Source: Citrobacter sp. Awk 4
GTDB lineage: Bacteria; Pseudomonadota; Gammaproteobacteria; Enterobacterales; Enterobacteriaceae
Reading direction: 5' to 3'
Length of the DNA: 64,000 nt
NCBI RefSeq assembly: GCF_028069725.1
Contig: NZ_JANEWG010000003.1
Coordinates: 90,821-154,820, forward strand
The notes under the pieces were generated by a model. The model was not told the DNA's origin. It was given only the letters and a program-made list of their open reading frames with translations, and ran no database searches. The position numbers and the translations under genes are program-made. Positions 13,154 to 22,972 of the stretch are shown in pieces (positions within the stretch are counted from its first letter, which is position 1; each line of letters opens with the position of its first letter).

Positions 13154-13917
13154 CGGATACGCGCCTCTTCAACAACATGGTTAAGATTCGTGACGATCTC
13201 GGTCAGACGCGGATCGTTTTCTGCTTCGAGCCAGCGCGCCACCTGATGCTCGCCCTGCCCTAACTGGCGCAAGTAATCATCGGCAATCTGGCGGCCATAG
13301 CGATAACCGGCCAGACGACGCGCTTCGCGATCAATCTTCACGCGCAGCGGCTGTACCATCTCCGGATGCAAAATCTCAGCGGGCTGTTCATCCAGTTCAC
13401 CTGGCGCGCGCGCATGGATTTTCTGCTCCAGCAGACCCAGCGCCATCGCAAAGCCGTACAGCGTTGCCGCAGGTGTTGGCGGACAGCCAGGAATGTAGAC
13501 ATCCACCGGGACGATTTTGTCGGTGCCGCCCCAGACGCAATAAAGATCGTGGAATATACCACCGCTGTTGCCGCAGGCCCCGTAGGAGATACAAATTTTC
13601 GGATCTGGCGCAGATTGCCAGGCGCGTAACGCCGGTGAGCGCATTGCGCGGGTGACCGCGCCGGTAAACAGCAGAATGTCTGCATGGCGCGGCGACGGTA
13701 CCACTTTGATGCCGAAACGCTCGGCGTCAAACAGCGGAGAGAGGGTGGCGAAAATTTCGATTTCGCAGCCGTTACAACCGCCGCAGTCCACGCGGTAGAC
13801 GTACGCCGAACGCTTAATATTTTTCAGTAACGACGCTTTCATGCTGGCGATGGATTCATCCACCGTCATCGGTACCGGAATACCATTGGCGTCACGTGGG
13901 CCTAATAAATTGCTCAT
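13150..13917 (-). CDS. hycG: Hydrogenase 3 small subunit HycG
   Basis: HycG holds the 4Fe-4S cluster nearest the nickel-iron site in the formate hydrogenlyase complex and is homologous to complex I NuoB. The cluster ligands are visible in [23 protein letters not shown] and [10 protein letters not shown]. It has 255 residues and no Tat signal, as expected for a cytoplasm-facing hydrogenase. The stop of hycF overlaps its ATG. Confidence 0.95.
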   Translation of the reverse strand: MSNLLGPRDANGIPVPMTVDESIASMKASLLKNIKRSAYVYRVDCGGCNGCEIEIFATLSPLFDAERFGIKVVPSPRHADILLFTGAVTRAMRSPALRAWQSAPDPKICISYGACGNSGGIFHDLYCVWGGTDKIVPVDVYIPGCPPTPAATLYGFAMALGLLEQKIHARAPGELDEQPAEILHPEMVQPLRVKIDREARRLAGYRYGRQIADDYLRQLGQGEHQVARWLEAENDPRLTEIVTNLNHVVEEARIR

Positions 13918-14459
13918 CAGCTGGCCTCTTTCATATGGCGAGTCAGTTCAATACGGTCGGACGGCACCAGGCATTTCTGGCGCTTACAGTCCGGGCAGGT
14001 CTCAAAGCTTTCACGGTGATTTTCCGCACGGCTGTCGCCGTTGTGCTTAAGCAGCGCAATGGCGTAATCGATCTCTTTCTGCACCGCAAAAGGACGGTCG
14101 CACACGCGACAGTTACACAGCGCAAAGCGAGACTGCTGTAGAAAGTCTTCTTTCTTCCATACCGCCAGTTCGTACTCCTGCGACAGCTTGATCGCCGCGG
14201 TTGGGCAGACTTCTTCACAGCGAGCGCAGAAGATGCAACGCCCAAGGTTGAACTGCCAGGCCAGCTCGCCTGTCGCTAAATCGGTCTCTACCGTCAGCGC
14301 GTTCGACGGACAGGCATTCACGCAGGCCGCGCAACCAATACACTGCTGCGGGTTATGTTCCGGTTTGCCACGGAAGTTTTTATCAACCGCGATCGGCTCA
14401 AGTGGATAAGACGAGGTCGGCGTGCCGGTTTTGATGACTTTTTTGATAAAGGTAAACAT
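13917..14459 (-). CDS. hycF: Formate hydrogenlyase iron-sulfur protein HycF
   Basis: HycF is the NuoI-like subunit carrying two 4Fe-4S clusters that wire electrons to the hydrogenase. The clusters are [15 protein letters not shown] (about residues 41-55) and [15 protein letters not shown] (about 75-89). Further C-X2-C pairs near the C-terminus (CNCRVCDRP and CPDCKRQKC) probably bind another metal. It has 180 residues as in E. coli and lies 10 bases after hycE. Confidence 0.95.
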   Translation of the reverse strand: MFTFIKKVIKTGTPTSSYPLEPIAVDKNFRGKPEHNPQQCIGCAACVNACPSNALTVETDLATGELAWQFNLGRCIFCARCEEVCPTAAIKLSQEYELAVWKKEDFLQQSRFALCNCRVCDRPFAVQKEIDYAIALLKHNGDSRAENHRESFETCPDCKRQKCLVPSDRIELTRHMKEAS

Positions 14460-14468
14460 GGCGATTCC

Positions 14469-16178
14469 TTATTTCAGCGGCGAGTTTTTACGCTCAATGC
14501 TGTAGCGCTCAAGTTCTTTGTACGGCACGACTTTGCTCTTCTTCTTACGCACGTCGACGACGGTCATACGGTCAGTACAGGAGTAGCAAGGGTCGAGGCT
14601 ACCGATAATCAGCGGCGCATCGGAAACGGTGTTGCCACGCAACATATAACGCAGCGTCGGCCAGTTGGCGTAGGTCGCCGCACGGCAGCGCCAGCGGTAC
14701 AGCTTCTGGTTGTCGCCAGTCATGCTCCAGTGGATATCATCCCCACGCGGCGCTTCCGAGAAGCCCAGCGCAAAGCGATGCGGAATATAGGTAAAGCCTT
14801 CCACCGCCAGCGCGCCGCCCGGCAGGTTATCCAGGCCAAAGTCGATCATATTCAGCGCGGTATAAACTTCGTTAATACGCACTTTCAGACGGGAGATCAC
14901 GTCACAGCCCTGCTCGCTGTGAACTTCCATCGGCAGCAGACCGTAACCGACAAACGGGTGATCGGCGCGGGTGTCGCGGGCGTGGCCGCTGGCGCGGACC
15001 ATCGGGCCGACGTTACTGAAGTCGCGGGCGATTTCCGGGTCCAGACGACCGATACCGACCGTACGCTGTTCCATGTTCGGCGTGCTGAGCAGCATATCCA
15101 CCAACTCCTGCACGTCGCGGCGCATCTGCTGCGCCAGCTGACGAGTCTGGATCATGTCCTCTTTCAGCAGATCGCGACGAATCCCGCCGATCAGGTTCAG
15201 ACCGTAAGTTTTACGCGCCCCGGTGAGGATCTCCGCCATTTTCATGGAGGTTTCGCGCACGCGGAAGAACTGCATAAAGCCGGAGTCAAAGCCGGTAAAG
15301 TGGCACGCCAGGCCGAGGTTCAACAGGTGCGAGTGCAGGCGTTCAACTTCGAGCAGAATGGCGCGGATCATCTGCGCGCGTTCCGGCACCACAATCCCCA
15401 TCGCGTTTTCAACGGAGGTGGTATAGGCGGTGCTATGGGCAAAACCGCAGATGCCGCACACGCGATCCGACAGGAAAGTCACTTCGTTGTAACCCATACG
15501 GGTTTCCGCCAGTTTCTCCATGCCGCGGTGGACATAGAACAGGCGGTAATCGGCGTCGATAATGTTCTCGCCGTCAACGAACAGACGGAAGTGACCCGGC
15601 TCGTCGGAGGTCACATGCAGCGGGCCAATCGGCACCACATTGTTTTTCTTGTCGCCCAGTTCGTTGATGAACTGGTAAGTCTCAGCGTCGGTGGTCGGCG
15701 CCGGACGCTGACGGTAATCCATGCTGTCTTTACGCAGCGGATAGAGTTCATCCGGCCAGTCATCCGGCAGAACCAGACGACGCTCGTCCGGCAAACCAAC
15801 CGGGATCAACCCGTACATGTCGCGCACTTCACGCTCGCCCCAGACCGCCGCCGGAACACGTGGGGTAACGGACGGGAATTCCAGCGTATTGGCATCCACT
15901 TCAACGCGGACGGTTACCCAGCATTTAACGCCCTGCTCCATCGACAGTACGTAGTACACGGCATAACGGCCGCACAGCTGGCGTTCGTCGTTACCAAACA
16001 GCACGGACAACCATCCGCCCTGCTTGTAATAGAGGAACTCGACCACTTCCGGCAGGTAGTTCACCTTCACCGTAATCGTCAGCTGATCTTTGGTCTGCCA
16101 GGCTTCGTCCAGTACTACGCCCGGAAATGCCTGGTGCAGCGCCGCAAGGTATTGTTGACCTAATTTTTCTTCAGACAT
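14469..16178 (-). CDS. hycE: Hydrogenase 3 large subunit HycE
   Basis: HycE carries the NiFe active site that makes hydrogen in formate hydrogenlyase. The N-terminal 170 residues are NuoC-like and the rest NuoD-like. The nickel ligands are in CGICGFAHS and in DPCYSCTDRM near the end; HycI is known to cleave after the arginine of this second motif, releasing the tail that begins MTVVDVRKK. The ATG at 16178 gives the E. coli length of 569 residues; a TTG two codons upstream is less likely. It sits 16 bases after hycD. Confidence 0.96.
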   Translation of the reverse strand: MSEEKLGQQYLAALHQAFPGVVLDEAWQTKDQLTITVKVNYLPEVVEFLYYKQGGWLSVLFGNDERQLCGRYAVYYVLSMEQGVKCWVTVRVEVDANTLEFPSVTPRVPAAVWGEREVRDMYGLIPVGLPDERRLVLPDDWPDELYPLRKDSMDYRQRPAPTTDAETYQFINELGDKKNNVVPIGPLHVTSDEPGHFRLFVDGENIIDADYRLFYVHRGMEKLAETRMGYNEVTFLSDRVCGICGFAHSTAYTTSVENAMGIVVPERAQMIRAILLEVERLHSHLLNLGLACHFTGFDSGFMQFFRVRETSMKMAEILTGARKTYGLNLIGGIRRDLLKEDMIQTRQLAQQMRRDVQELVDMLLSTPNMEQRTVGIGRLDPEIARDFSNVGPMVRASGHARDTRADHPFVGYGLLPMEVHSEQGCDVISRLKVRINEVYTALNMIDFGLDNLPGGALAVEGFTYIPHRFALGFSEAPRGDDIHWSMTGDNQKLYRWRCRAATYANWPTLRYMLRGNTVSDAPLIIGSLDPCYSCTDRMTVVDVRKKKSKVVPYKELERYSIERKNSPLK

Positions 16179-16194
16179 GCTCAAACTCTCTTAA

Positions 16195-17118
16195 TCACGC
16201 CGCCAGCAAGGAGACGAAGGCTAAAAACGCAAACCCAAAACCGGCCCAGGTCACGCGTGAAGTGGCGCAAAAACGCAGACGCGCCATGCTGTTTTCAAAC
16301 AGCGCGATCACCAGTACGCCAGCCACCAGCTTGACGACGGCAATCACCAGCGCCAGCAGCAGTCCGCCCGCACTGAAGGTTTCCATCTGTCCCCACGGCA
16401 GGAACACGCCGACAAACATTTGCAGCACCACCAGTTGTTTCAGGCTGATGCCCCACTTCAGCACCGCAAAACCGCTGCCGCTGTACTCTGTCAACGGCCC
16501 TTCCTGCAATTCCTGCTCCGCTTCCGCGAGGTCAAACGGCAGTTTGCCCATCTCGATAAACGTGGCGAAAGCGCAGGCGCACAGCGCCAGAATCAGCGGA
16601 ATACTGCGGGCCACCGGCCAGTGGTAAATGGTGTCAGCGATATTGCTGATGTGCGTAGAACCGGCCACCTGCGCCGCAACCCACAGACCCAGCAGCAGAA
16701 TCGGCTCGACCAGTACGCCGAGCATCGCTTCACGGCTGGCGCCAATCGCGGTGAACGGGCTGCCGGTATCCAGACCGGCGATAGAAAAGAAGAAACGGGC
16801 GATCGCGAAGAGATAAATCAGGGTGATCAAATCGCCCAATTGCGGCAGCGGAGAACCGACAGTCACCACCGGCAGCGCGGTAGCAATAGTCAGCATCACG
16901 CCGACCATCACAAATGGCGTCAGGCGAAAAACCCAACTGGAATCCGCTGGCGCAATGCTCTGGCGACCCAACAGTTTGATAATGTCGCGATATTCCTGCA
17001 ACACGCCCGGCCCGCGACGGTTGTGCAAACGGGCACGCGCCACGCGGGTAATACCAGACAGCAACGGCGCAGCGGCAAACAACACCAGCGCCTGAATTAA
17101 CGGATATAAAACACTCAT
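16195..17118 (-). CDS. hycD: Formate hydrogenlyase membrane subunit HycD
   Basis: HycD is the NuoH-like integral membrane subunit that anchors the hydrogenase arm to the inner membrane. About eight hydrophobic segments are visible, with the conserved loop RARLHNRRGPGVLQEYRDI near residues 27-45 and the acidic LPFDLAEAEQEL segment. It has 307 residues as in E. coli and starts 2 bases after the hycC stop. Confidence 0.95.
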   Translation of the reverse strand: MSVLYPLIQALVLFAAAPLLSGITRVARARLHNRRGPGVLQEYRDIIKLLGRQSIAPADSSWVFRLTPFVMVGVMLTIATALPVVTVGSPLPQLGDLITLIYLFAIARFFFSIAGLDTGSPFTAIGASREAMLGVLVEPILLLGLWVAAQVAGSTHISNIADTIYHWPVARSIPLILALCACAFATFIEMGKLPFDLAEAEQELQEGPLTEYSGSGFAVLKWGISLKQLVVLQMFVGVFLPWGQMETFSAGGLLLALVIAVVKLVAGVLVIALFENSMARLRFCATSRVTWAGFGFAFLAFVSLLAA

Positions 17119-17120
17119 TC

Positions 17121-18947
17121 TCAGGCTCCTCGTGAAACCACAATCACCACCAGTACCGCCAGCTCAATCAGCGCCAGGCGACGGAACAGCACCGGTGCGG
17201 CTGCGTTCTGCCAGCCCGGAACCAGTGAGACCGGATTGAGCCATTTACGCAGTTTAAGGATTGGCGCAAAGGCCTCTTTCACCGGCATGGCAAAACCGTG
17301 TGCGGTGACAACCATTGACTGTTCGTGATCGTAACCGCACACCCATGCCTTACCGCGTGAACGCGACGGCAGACGGTTGCCTTTGAAAATCGCCATGATG
17401 ATGAAGGGCAGCAGCGGACAGGCAATCAACAACAGGGTGATCATCGGCTGAGAAACGGTGGTATTCGCGGTTTCCAGCGGCAGCGGAACGGCCGCAGAAA
17501 TCATCGGCAGCAGCCACGGCGCGGCAACGCCGCCCAACACGCAGCAAATCGCCAACGCCACCACGCTCACCGCCATCAGGAATGGCGCGCAACAGGCGTT
17601 TTCGGCCTCTTTGGTACGCGGCGCGCCGAGGAAGGTGACGCCGTAGACTTTCGCCATACACATCACCGCCAGCGCACCGGTAATCGCCAGCCCAACCGCC
17701 AGCAACGGTCCTAACAAACGACCAATAAACGTGCCGCTGTTACCCAGTTTGAAGAAAGACTGATAGATAACCCACTCACCGGCAAAACCGTTCAGCGGCG
17801 GCAGCGCAGCCATCGCCATCAGCCCGACCAACATCGCCAGCGAGATCACCGGCATGCGTTTGCCGATGCCGCCCAGTTTTTCGATATCGCGATGACCGGT
17901 ACGAAACCAGATGCTGCCCGCGCCGAGGAACAGCGTGCTCTTGAACAGACTGTGGTTCACCAGATGGTAGAGGCCGCCTGTCAGACCGAGTGCAATCAGC
18001 GCCGGTTGTTGCAGCGCAATACCGGTCACGCCAGCCCCAAGACCGAGCAGGATAATGCCGATATTTTCGAGGGTGTGATAGGCCAGCAGACGCTGAATGT
18101 TATGTTCCATCAGCGCATACAGACCGCCGACAAATGCGGTGATCATGCCCAACACCAGCAGCGCAATGCCCCACCACAGCGGCGCGTTACCGCCAATCAG
18201 CGACAGAGACAAAATCCCTAACAAACCGACCTTCATGACGACTGTTGAGAACAGCGCGGCAGCCGGTGCGCTGGCATTTGCATGCGCCTGCGGTACCCAG
18301 CCGTGCAGCGGGATAATCCCGGCCAGCAGACCAAAACCGGCAACGCCGAGCAGCCAGATATCGGAGCCCAGCGGCAATGCCTGCGTGCGCAGGTCGAGCA
18401 GTCGCAGCTCCAGCGTGCCATAGCGCTGCCACACCAGATAGCAGGCAACCGCCAGCAACAGCGTGCCAGTGCGGCCAAGCGCAAACCACAGCTTGCCTTC
18501 TTTACTGCCACCGGTCAGGAACACGGCGCACAGCGCCATAATTTCTGCCATCACCACCATCGTGCCGAGGTTGCTTGCGACCACGGCGCAGACCGCTGCC
18601 GCCATTAATAAATTCACCAGCAAACCGTTGGCTTTCACCTGCGGATGACGATGCCAGTCAATGTTGTACAGGCTGACAAACAGCCCGCACAGACCGAGTG
18701 TAATCAACCAGATAGCATTTAACGGCGTCACTTGCAGGGTATGTCCGATAAACGGCATCACACCGCTGACCGCTAATGCGTGAGTCAGCGCAAGAGCTCC
18801 CGCCGCCGCCGTGTACAGGCTGCCAATGGCCCCACCCACGCCGGCAATCCAGCCGCTCAACGCTTTGTGAAAGGAGAACAGAAACGCCAGAACCGCCGTG
18901 GCGGCAAACCAGGCCACGCCGCTATTAATCAGTGAAATTACGCTCAT
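17121..18947 (-). CDS. hycC: Formate hydrogenlyase membrane subunit HycC
   Basis: HycC is the large antiporter-like membrane subunit, related to complex I NuoL/M. The protein is hydrophobic almost throughout, with about 15-16 predicted membrane segments. It contains the NuoL/M core stretches LLAGIIPLHGWVPQAHANA and LLAYHTLENIGIILLGLG, and GFAGEWVIYQSFF further on. It has 608 residues. The 4-base overlap with hycB indicates coupled translation. Confidence 0.95.
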   Translation of the reverse strand: MSVISLINSGVAWFAATAVLAFLFSFHKALSGWIAGVGGAIGSLYTAAAGALALTHALAVSGVMPFIGHTLQVTPLNAIWLITLGLCGLFVSLYNIDWHRHPQVKANGLLVNLLMAAAVCAVVASNLGTMVVMAEIMALCAVFLTGGSKEGKLWFALGRTGTLLLAVACYLVWQRYGTLELRLLDLRTQALPLGSDIWLLGVAGFGLLAGIIPLHGWVPQAHANASAPAAALFSTVVMKVGLLGILSLSLIGGNAPLWWGIALLVLGMITAFVGGLYALMEHNIQRLLAYHTLENIGIILLGLGAGVTGIALQQPALIALGLTGGLYHLVNHSLFKSTLFLGAGSIWFRTGHRDIEKLGGIGKRMPVISLAMLVGLMAMAALPPLNGFAGEWVIYQSFFKLGNSGTFIGRLLGPLLAVGLAITGALAVMCMAKVYGVTFLGAPRTKEAENACCAPFLMAVSVVALAICCVLGGVAAPWLLPMISAAVPLPLETANTTVSQPMITLLLIACPLLPFIIMAIFKGNRLPSRSRGKAWVCGYDHEQSMVVTAHGFAMPVKEAFAPILKLRKWLNPVSLVPGWQNAAAPVLFRRLALIELAVLVVIVVSRGA

Positions 18948-19555
18948 TTTGCCTCCCCACTCTGAGCCTGCTGAAACAAGGTGAGATCGCCAAAATCGGT
19001 ATTGAACGTCAGCTCGCGCTTACGTTTGCTGGCGCGGGCGATATCGGTGTTTTCGACCAGGTGCAGCGCTTTGGTTGGGCACATCCGTACACAGGCAGGA
19101 CCTTGTTCATCAAAACTGCACAGATCGCATTTCACGGCGATGGCGCGGACACCCGGCACCCAGTCCAGCAGCGTGCTAACACGCGCCGGGGCGGGAGGCG
19201 CAGGCGGCGCTTTCGGGGTATTGGCGTTGGCCGGAATATGCAGCGGACGGCTGCCGGAAAACTCTATCGCGCCGAACGGACAGGCAATCCCACACAGTTT
19301 GCAGCTTACGCACAGACTTTCATTCAACTGTACAGCGCCATCGACACGGTTGATGGCGTTGACAGGACACACGGTCGCGCACGGCGCATCTTCACAGTGA
19401 TGGCAAAGTTGTGGCGCGGATTCTTTTTCATTCAGCATCACTTTCAGGCGCGGCATTGACTGCAGGCCATGCTGGCGATGCGTCTCTGAACAGGCGGCCT
19501 CACAAGTGTGGCAGCCAATACAGAGCGTGGAGTCAGCAATTACAAAACGATTCAC
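18944..19555 (-). CDS. hycB: Formate hydrogenlyase electron carrier HycB
   Basis: HycB passes electrons from formate dehydrogenase H to the membrane arm. It has four cysteine clusters (CIGCHTCEAACSE, CEDAPCATVCP, CVSCKLCGIACP, CDLCSFDEQGPACVRMCP) and 203 residues as in E. coli. It is a paralogue of HydN in this window. The upstream gap to hycA holds an FhlA-type site. Confidence 0.95.
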   Translation of the reverse strand: MNRFVIADSTLCIGCHTCEAACSETHRQHGLQSMPRLKVMLNEKESAPQLCHHCEDAPCATVCPVNAINRVDGAVQLNESLCVSCKLCGIACPFGAIEFSGSRPLHIPANANTPKAPPAPPAPARVSTLLDWVPGVRAIAVKCDLCSFDEQGPACVRMCPTKALHLVENTDIARASKRKRELTFNTDFGDLTLFQQAQSGEAK

Positions 19556-19575
19556 CAGGCATTCCTCAGGTGATA

Positions 19576-19630
19576 GTCATTTTTGACGAAAACATGTCTA
19601 TCAAGTGTCATTTTCGACACTCGTCGACAC
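19576..19630. promoter_or_regulatory. FhlA-type site in the hycA-hycB gap
   Basis: The gap holds GTCATTTTTGAC (19576-19587) and an inverted repeat GTGTC-N6-GACAC (19605-19620), followed by GTCGACAC. E. coli has a functional FhlA site between hycA and hycB, and these motifs resemble the other FhlA sites in this window. The exact boundaries are my estimate. Confidence 0.55.
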
Positions 19631-19699
19631 GCCCATCCCCAAAACAGTCGTGACACGGCTTCATACCGCATCGCGAACAAAACGGGCAAAACCTCTGGC

Positions 19700-20161
19700 T
19701 TACGCCGCCGGGATTTGTCCCTTTACCAGTTGGTGCATATTTACCGGAGTGTTGGTTTCCACTGCGGCATACAGGCTGTCGTAAACGCTGGCGATTTTCT
19801 CGAGATAGTGTTCCAACACCTGCTCGCGATCGCGGTTGCTGACATGCTCATCAACGATGCCGTCGATGGTCAGTTGCGCTTGCGCAATGAGTTGTTTTTC
19901 TTCGCTATCTTTCGTTTCAACGTAGTACTCAATGGTGTGGCTGTTGAAACCGTCAGCCAGCGTGACGTAGATCGTGAAGTGTTCAAAAAGAACGAAGCAA
20001 AGATCTTTCTCCGGCGCGCAGCTCATTGCGTGATGCAGGCGCGCTTTCGACAGGGTGATGCCCTGAACCAGCGAATTACAGTAGATACGCCACTGGTCCT
20101 GTAGGCGACGGTGCCGCTGCGCGATGTAATCGGCTTTTTCGCTTATTTCCCAAATTGTCAT
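19700..20161 (-). CDS. hycA: Formate hydrogenlyase regulator HycA
   Basis: HycA lowers expression of the formate regulon by opposing FhlA. It is a 153-residue soluble protein without a recognised DNA-binding motif, and matches E. coli HycA in length and sequence (start MTIWEISEKADYIAQRHRR). It is the first gene of the hyc operon, divergent from hypA. A gap of 144 bases separates it from hycB. Confidence 0.93.
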   Translation of the reverse strand: MTIWEISEKADYIAQRHRRLQDQWRIYCNSLVQGITLSKARLHHAMSCAPEKDLCFVLFEHFTIYVTLADGFNSHTIEYYVETKDSEEKQLIAQAQLTIDGIVDEHVSNRDREQVLEHYLEKIASVYDSLYAAVETNTPVNMHQLVKGQIPAA

Positions 20162-20196
20162 GTCAGGTTACCCGTTTACGTGAGATAGCCAGCCTT

Positions 20197-20214
20197 AAGC
20201 ACGTTCCATGCCAA
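20197..20214 (-). promoter_or_regulatory. Sigma-54 promoter of the hyc operon
   Basis: On the minus strand TTGGCATGGAACGTGCTT has GG and GC separated by 10 bases, a full -24/-12 match. It lies about 37 bases before hycA. Confidence 0.9.
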
Positions 20215-20258
20215 CTTTAAATTCTTTATTTTTCATTAAGATAAAAGCAAATAACGCA

Positions 20259-20298
20259 GTGACGACATGTCATTTCGTCATCGTCGTCACTGTCAGCG
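20259..20298. promoter_or_regulatory. FhlA enhancer between hyc and hyp operons
   Basis: The segment contains an 8-base inverted repeat, GTGACGAC (20259-20266) and GTCGTCAC (20283-20290), around CATGTCATTTCGTCATC. It lies midway between two divergent sigma-54 promoters, as known for the FhlA site serving hycA and hypA in E. coli. The GTCATCGTC core is shared with the hydN palindrome. Confidence 0.75.
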
Positions 20299-20314
20299 TG
20301 CCAAAAATAATAAC

Positions 20315-20331
20315 TGGCATGTTTATTGCTT
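20315..20331 (+). promoter_or_regulatory. Sigma-54 promoter of the hyp operon
   Basis: TGGCATGTTTATTGCTT has GG (20316-20317) and GC (20328-20329) exactly 10 bases apart. It lies about 33 bases before the hypA start. Confidence 0.9.
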
Positions 20332-20361
20332 TTACCGCAGCAATAGATGATGGGAGGCGAT

Positions 20362-20712
20362 ATGCACGAAATAACCCTCTGCCAACGGGCACTGGAATTG
20401 ATCGAACAACAGGCCGCACAACACGGCGCGCAAAAGGTAACTGGGGTCTGGCTCAAAATTGGCGCATTTTCTTGTGTCGAAACCAGTGCTCTCGCCTTTT
20501 GTTTTGATCTGGTATGCCGCGGCACCCTGGCGGAAGGTTGTAAACTGCACCTCGAAGAACAAGAAGCCGAATGTTGGTGCGAGTCTTGTCAGCAATACGT
20601 CACGTTGCTGACACAGCGCGTCCGCCGTTGTCCGCAATGCAACAGCGACACACTGAGGATCGTGGCCGATGACGGCTTACAGATTAGAAGAATAGAAATA
20701 GACCAGGAGTGA
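20362..20712 (+). CDS. hypA: Hydrogenase nickel incorporation protein HypA
   Basis: HypA delivers nickel to hydrogenase precursors together with HypB. The MHE start supplies the nickel-binding histidine, and the zinc site is the pair CWCESC and CPQC near residues 73 and 90. I chose the ATG at 20362, preceded by GGGAGG, which gives 116 residues and the required MHE N-terminus. First gene of hypABCDE-fhlA. Confidence 0.95.
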   Translation: MHEITLCQRALELIEQQAAQHGAQKVTGVWLKIGAFSCVETSALAFCFDLVCRGTLAEGCKLHLEEQEAECWCESCQQYVTLLTQRVRRCPQCNSDTLRIVADDGLQIRRIEIDQE

Positions 20713-20715
20713 GCG

Positions 20716-21588
20716 ATGTGTACAACATGCGGTTGCGCTGAAGGCAACCTTTATATCGAGGGTGATGAACATAACCCCCATTCGGCGTTTCGTAGCGCGC
20801 CATTTGCCCCGGCGGCTCGCCCGGCGCTCAATATTACCGGCGTGAAGACCTCCAGTTTTACCCCCAGCCAGACGGAAGAAGGCGACCTGCATTATGGACA
20901 CGGCGAAGCCGGAACCCATGCGCCAGGCATGAGCCAGCGCCGGATGCTGGAAGTTGAAATCGACGTGCTGGACAAAAACAACCGCCTGGCCGAACGTAAC
21001 CGCGCTCGCTTCGCTGCCCGCCAGCATCTGGTGCTTAACCTTGTCTCCAGCCCAGGCTCCGGCAAAACCACACTGCTCACCGAAACGCTGATGAAGCTGA
21101 AAGGGAGCGTACCCTGTGCCGTCATTGAAGGCGACCAGCAGACGGTAAATGACGCAGCCCGTATTCGCGCCACCGGTACGCCGGCCATCCAGGTCAACAC
21201 CGGCAAAGGTTGCCACCTCGACGCGCAAATGATTGCCGATGCCGCGCCACGTCTGCCTTTAGAAGATAACGGCATTCTGTTTATTGAAAACGTCGGCAAC
21301 CTGGTGTGCCCGGCCAGCTTTGATCTCGGCGAACGTCATAAAGTGGCGGTGCTTTCCGTCACCGAAGGCGAAGATAAACCGCTGAAATACCCCCACATGT
21401 TTGCTGCCGCCTCGCTGATGCTGCTCAACAAAGTCGACCTGCTGCCCTACCTCAACTTCGATGTTGAGAAGTGCATCGCCAGCGCCCGTGAAGTGAACCC
21501 GGAGATTGAAATCATTCTGATTTCCGCCACCAGCGGCGAAGGGATGGATCAATGGCTGAACTGGCTGGAGGCACAGCGATGTGCATAG
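20716..21588 (+). CDS. hypB: Hydrogenase nickel incorporation GTPase HypB
   Basis: HypB is the GTPase that drives nickel transfer into NiFe hydrogenases. The N-terminal MCTTCGC metal site is present, the P-loop is [11 protein letters not shown] near residues 113-123, and [11 protein letters not shown] near residue 237 carries the NKxD guanine-specificity motif. It has 290 residues and no histidine-rich stretch. The end overlaps the hypC start by 10 bases. Confidence 0.96.
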   Translation: MCTTCGCAEGNLYIEGDEHNPHSAFRSAPFAPAARPALNITGVKTSSFTPSQTEEGDLHYGHGEAGTHAPGMSQRRMLEVEIDVLDKNNRLAERNRARFAARQHLVLNLVSSPGSGKTTLLTETLMKLKGSVPCAVIEGDQQTVNDAARIRATGTPAIQVNTGKGCHLDAQMIADAAPRLPLEDNGILFIENVGNLVCPASFDLGERHKVAVLSVTEGEDKPLKYPHMFAAASLMLLNKVDLLPYLNFDVEKCIASAREVNPEIEIILISATSGEGMDQWLNWLEAQRCA

Positions 21589-21851
21589 GCGTTCCGGGTC
21601 AAATCCGTACTATCGACGGCAACCAGGCGAAAGTCGACGTTTGCGGCATTCAGCGCGACGTCGACCTGACGCTGGTCGGTAGCTGCGATGAACACGGTCA
21701 ACCGCGTTTAGGCCAGTGGGTACTGGTCCACGTTGGTTTTGCCATGAGTGTTATTAATGAAGCTGAAGCGCGCGATACCCTCGAAGCGCTCCAAAACATG
21801 TTTGATGTTGAGCCGGACGTCGGCGCTTTACTGTTTGGTGAGGAAAAATAA
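21579..21851 (+). CDS. hypC: Hydrogenase maturation chaperone HypC
   Basis: HypC carries the iron-cyanide-carbonyl group with HypD and chaperones the HycE precursor. The essential N-terminal MCIGVPGQ is present only from the ATG at 21579, which fixes the start and gives 90 residues. The HycE-specific function is inferred from the E. coli orthologue. It overlaps hypB at its start and hypD by one base at its end. Confidence 0.95.
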   Translation: MCIGVPGQIRTIDGNQAKVDVCGIQRDVDLTLVGSCDEHGQPRLGQWVLVHVGFAMSVINEAEARDTLEALQNMFDVEPDVGALLFGEEK

Positions 21852-22972
21852 TGCGTTTTGTTGACGAATACCGCGCACCGGAGCAGGTGATGCAACTGAT
21901 CGACCATCTGCGTGAACGTGCGGTCCATCTCCCTTACACTGCCGAACGTCCGCTGCGTATCATGGAAATCTGCGGCGGCCACACCCACGCTATCTTCAAA
22001 TTCGGTCTCGACCAGTTATTGCCCGACAACGTGGAATTTATTCACGGCCCAGGCTGCCCGGTCTGCGTGCTGCCGATGGGCAGAATTGATAGCTGCGTCG
22101 AAATCGCCAGCCATCCGGAAGTGATTTTCTGCACCTTTGGCGATGCGATGCGTGTACCGGGCAAGCAGGGTTCTCTCCTGCAGGCCAAAGCGCGCGGCGC
22201 TGATGTCCGCATTGTTTACTCCCCGATGGATGCGCTCAAACTGGCGCAGGAAAACCCGACGCGTAAAGTCGTGTTCTTCGGGCTGGGTTTTGAAACCACC
22301 ATGCCGACCACTGCCATTACGTTGCAACAGGCAAAAGCGCGAGACGTGCAGAACTTTTACTTCTTCTGCCAGCACATCACGCTTATCCCAACACTGCGCT
22401 GCCTGCTGGAACAGCCGGACAGCGGCATCGACGCTTTCATCGCGCCGGGTCACGTCAGCATGGTGATCGGTACCGACGCCTATAACTTTATTGCCAGCGA
22501 GTTTCATCGTCCGCTGGTGGTCGCAGGATTCGAACCACTGGATCTGCTACAAGGCGTCGCCATGCTGGTTGAGCAGAAAATCGCGGCGCATAGCCTGGTC
22601 GAAAACCAGTATCGCCGTGTGGTGCCGGATGCCGGTAATGCCCTGGCGCAACAGGCAATTGCCGAGGTGTTCTGCGTGACTGGCGACAGCGAATGGCGCG
22701 GCCTTGGCGTGATTGAGTCATCCGGTGTGCATCTGATGCCAGACTATCAACGGTTTGATGCCGAAGCGCATTTCCAACCGTCGCCGCAACAGGTATACGA
22801 CGATCCACGCGCACGCTGCGGGGAAGTATTGACAGGCAAATGCAAGCCGAATCAATGCTCGTTGTTTGGTAACACCTGTAATCCACAAACCGCATTTGGC
22901 GCACTGATGGTCTCTTCAGAAGGCGCATGTGCCGCCTGGTATCAGTATCGTCAGCAGGAGTCTGAAGCATGA
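21851..22972 (+). CDS. hypD: Hydrogenase maturation protein HypD
   Basis: HypD is the iron-sulfur scaffold on which the Fe(CN)2CO group is built. It shows the family motifs EICGGHTHAIFKFG (about residues 38-51), GPGCPVCVLP (about 66-75), a GLGFETT segment, and the C-terminal cysteines CGEVLTGKCKPNQCSLFG that hold the 4Fe-4S cluster. It has 373 residues as in E. coli. It overlaps hypE by 4 bases. Confidence 0.96.
   Translation: MRFVDEYRAPEQVMQLIDHLRERAVHLPYTAERPLRIMEICGGHTHAIFKFGLDQLLPDNVEFIHGPGCPVCVLPMGRIDSCVEIASHPEVIFCTFGDAMRVPGKQGSLLQAKARGADVRIVYSPMDALKLAQENPTRKVVFFGLGFETTMPTTAITLQQAKARDVQNFYFFCQHITLIPTLRCLLEQPDSGIDAFIAPGHVSMVIGTDAYNFIASEFHRPLVVAGFEPLDLLQGVAMLVEQKIAAHSLVENQYRRVVPDAGNALAQQAIAEVFCVTGDSEWRGLGVIESSGVHLMPDYQRFDAEAHFQPSPQQVYDDPRARCGEVLTGKCKPNQCSLFGNTCNPQTAFGALMVSSEGACAAWYQYRQQESEA

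Noticed and set aside
14355..16163. 602-codon frame opposite hycE
   Set aside because: Histidine/arginine-rich composition is typical of antisense frames over GC-rich genes, and hycE is certain on the other strand.
20208..20507. 99-codon plus-strand frame across the hyc-hyp control region
   Set aside because: It runs through two sigma-54 promoters and the FhlA site and into hypA in another frame.
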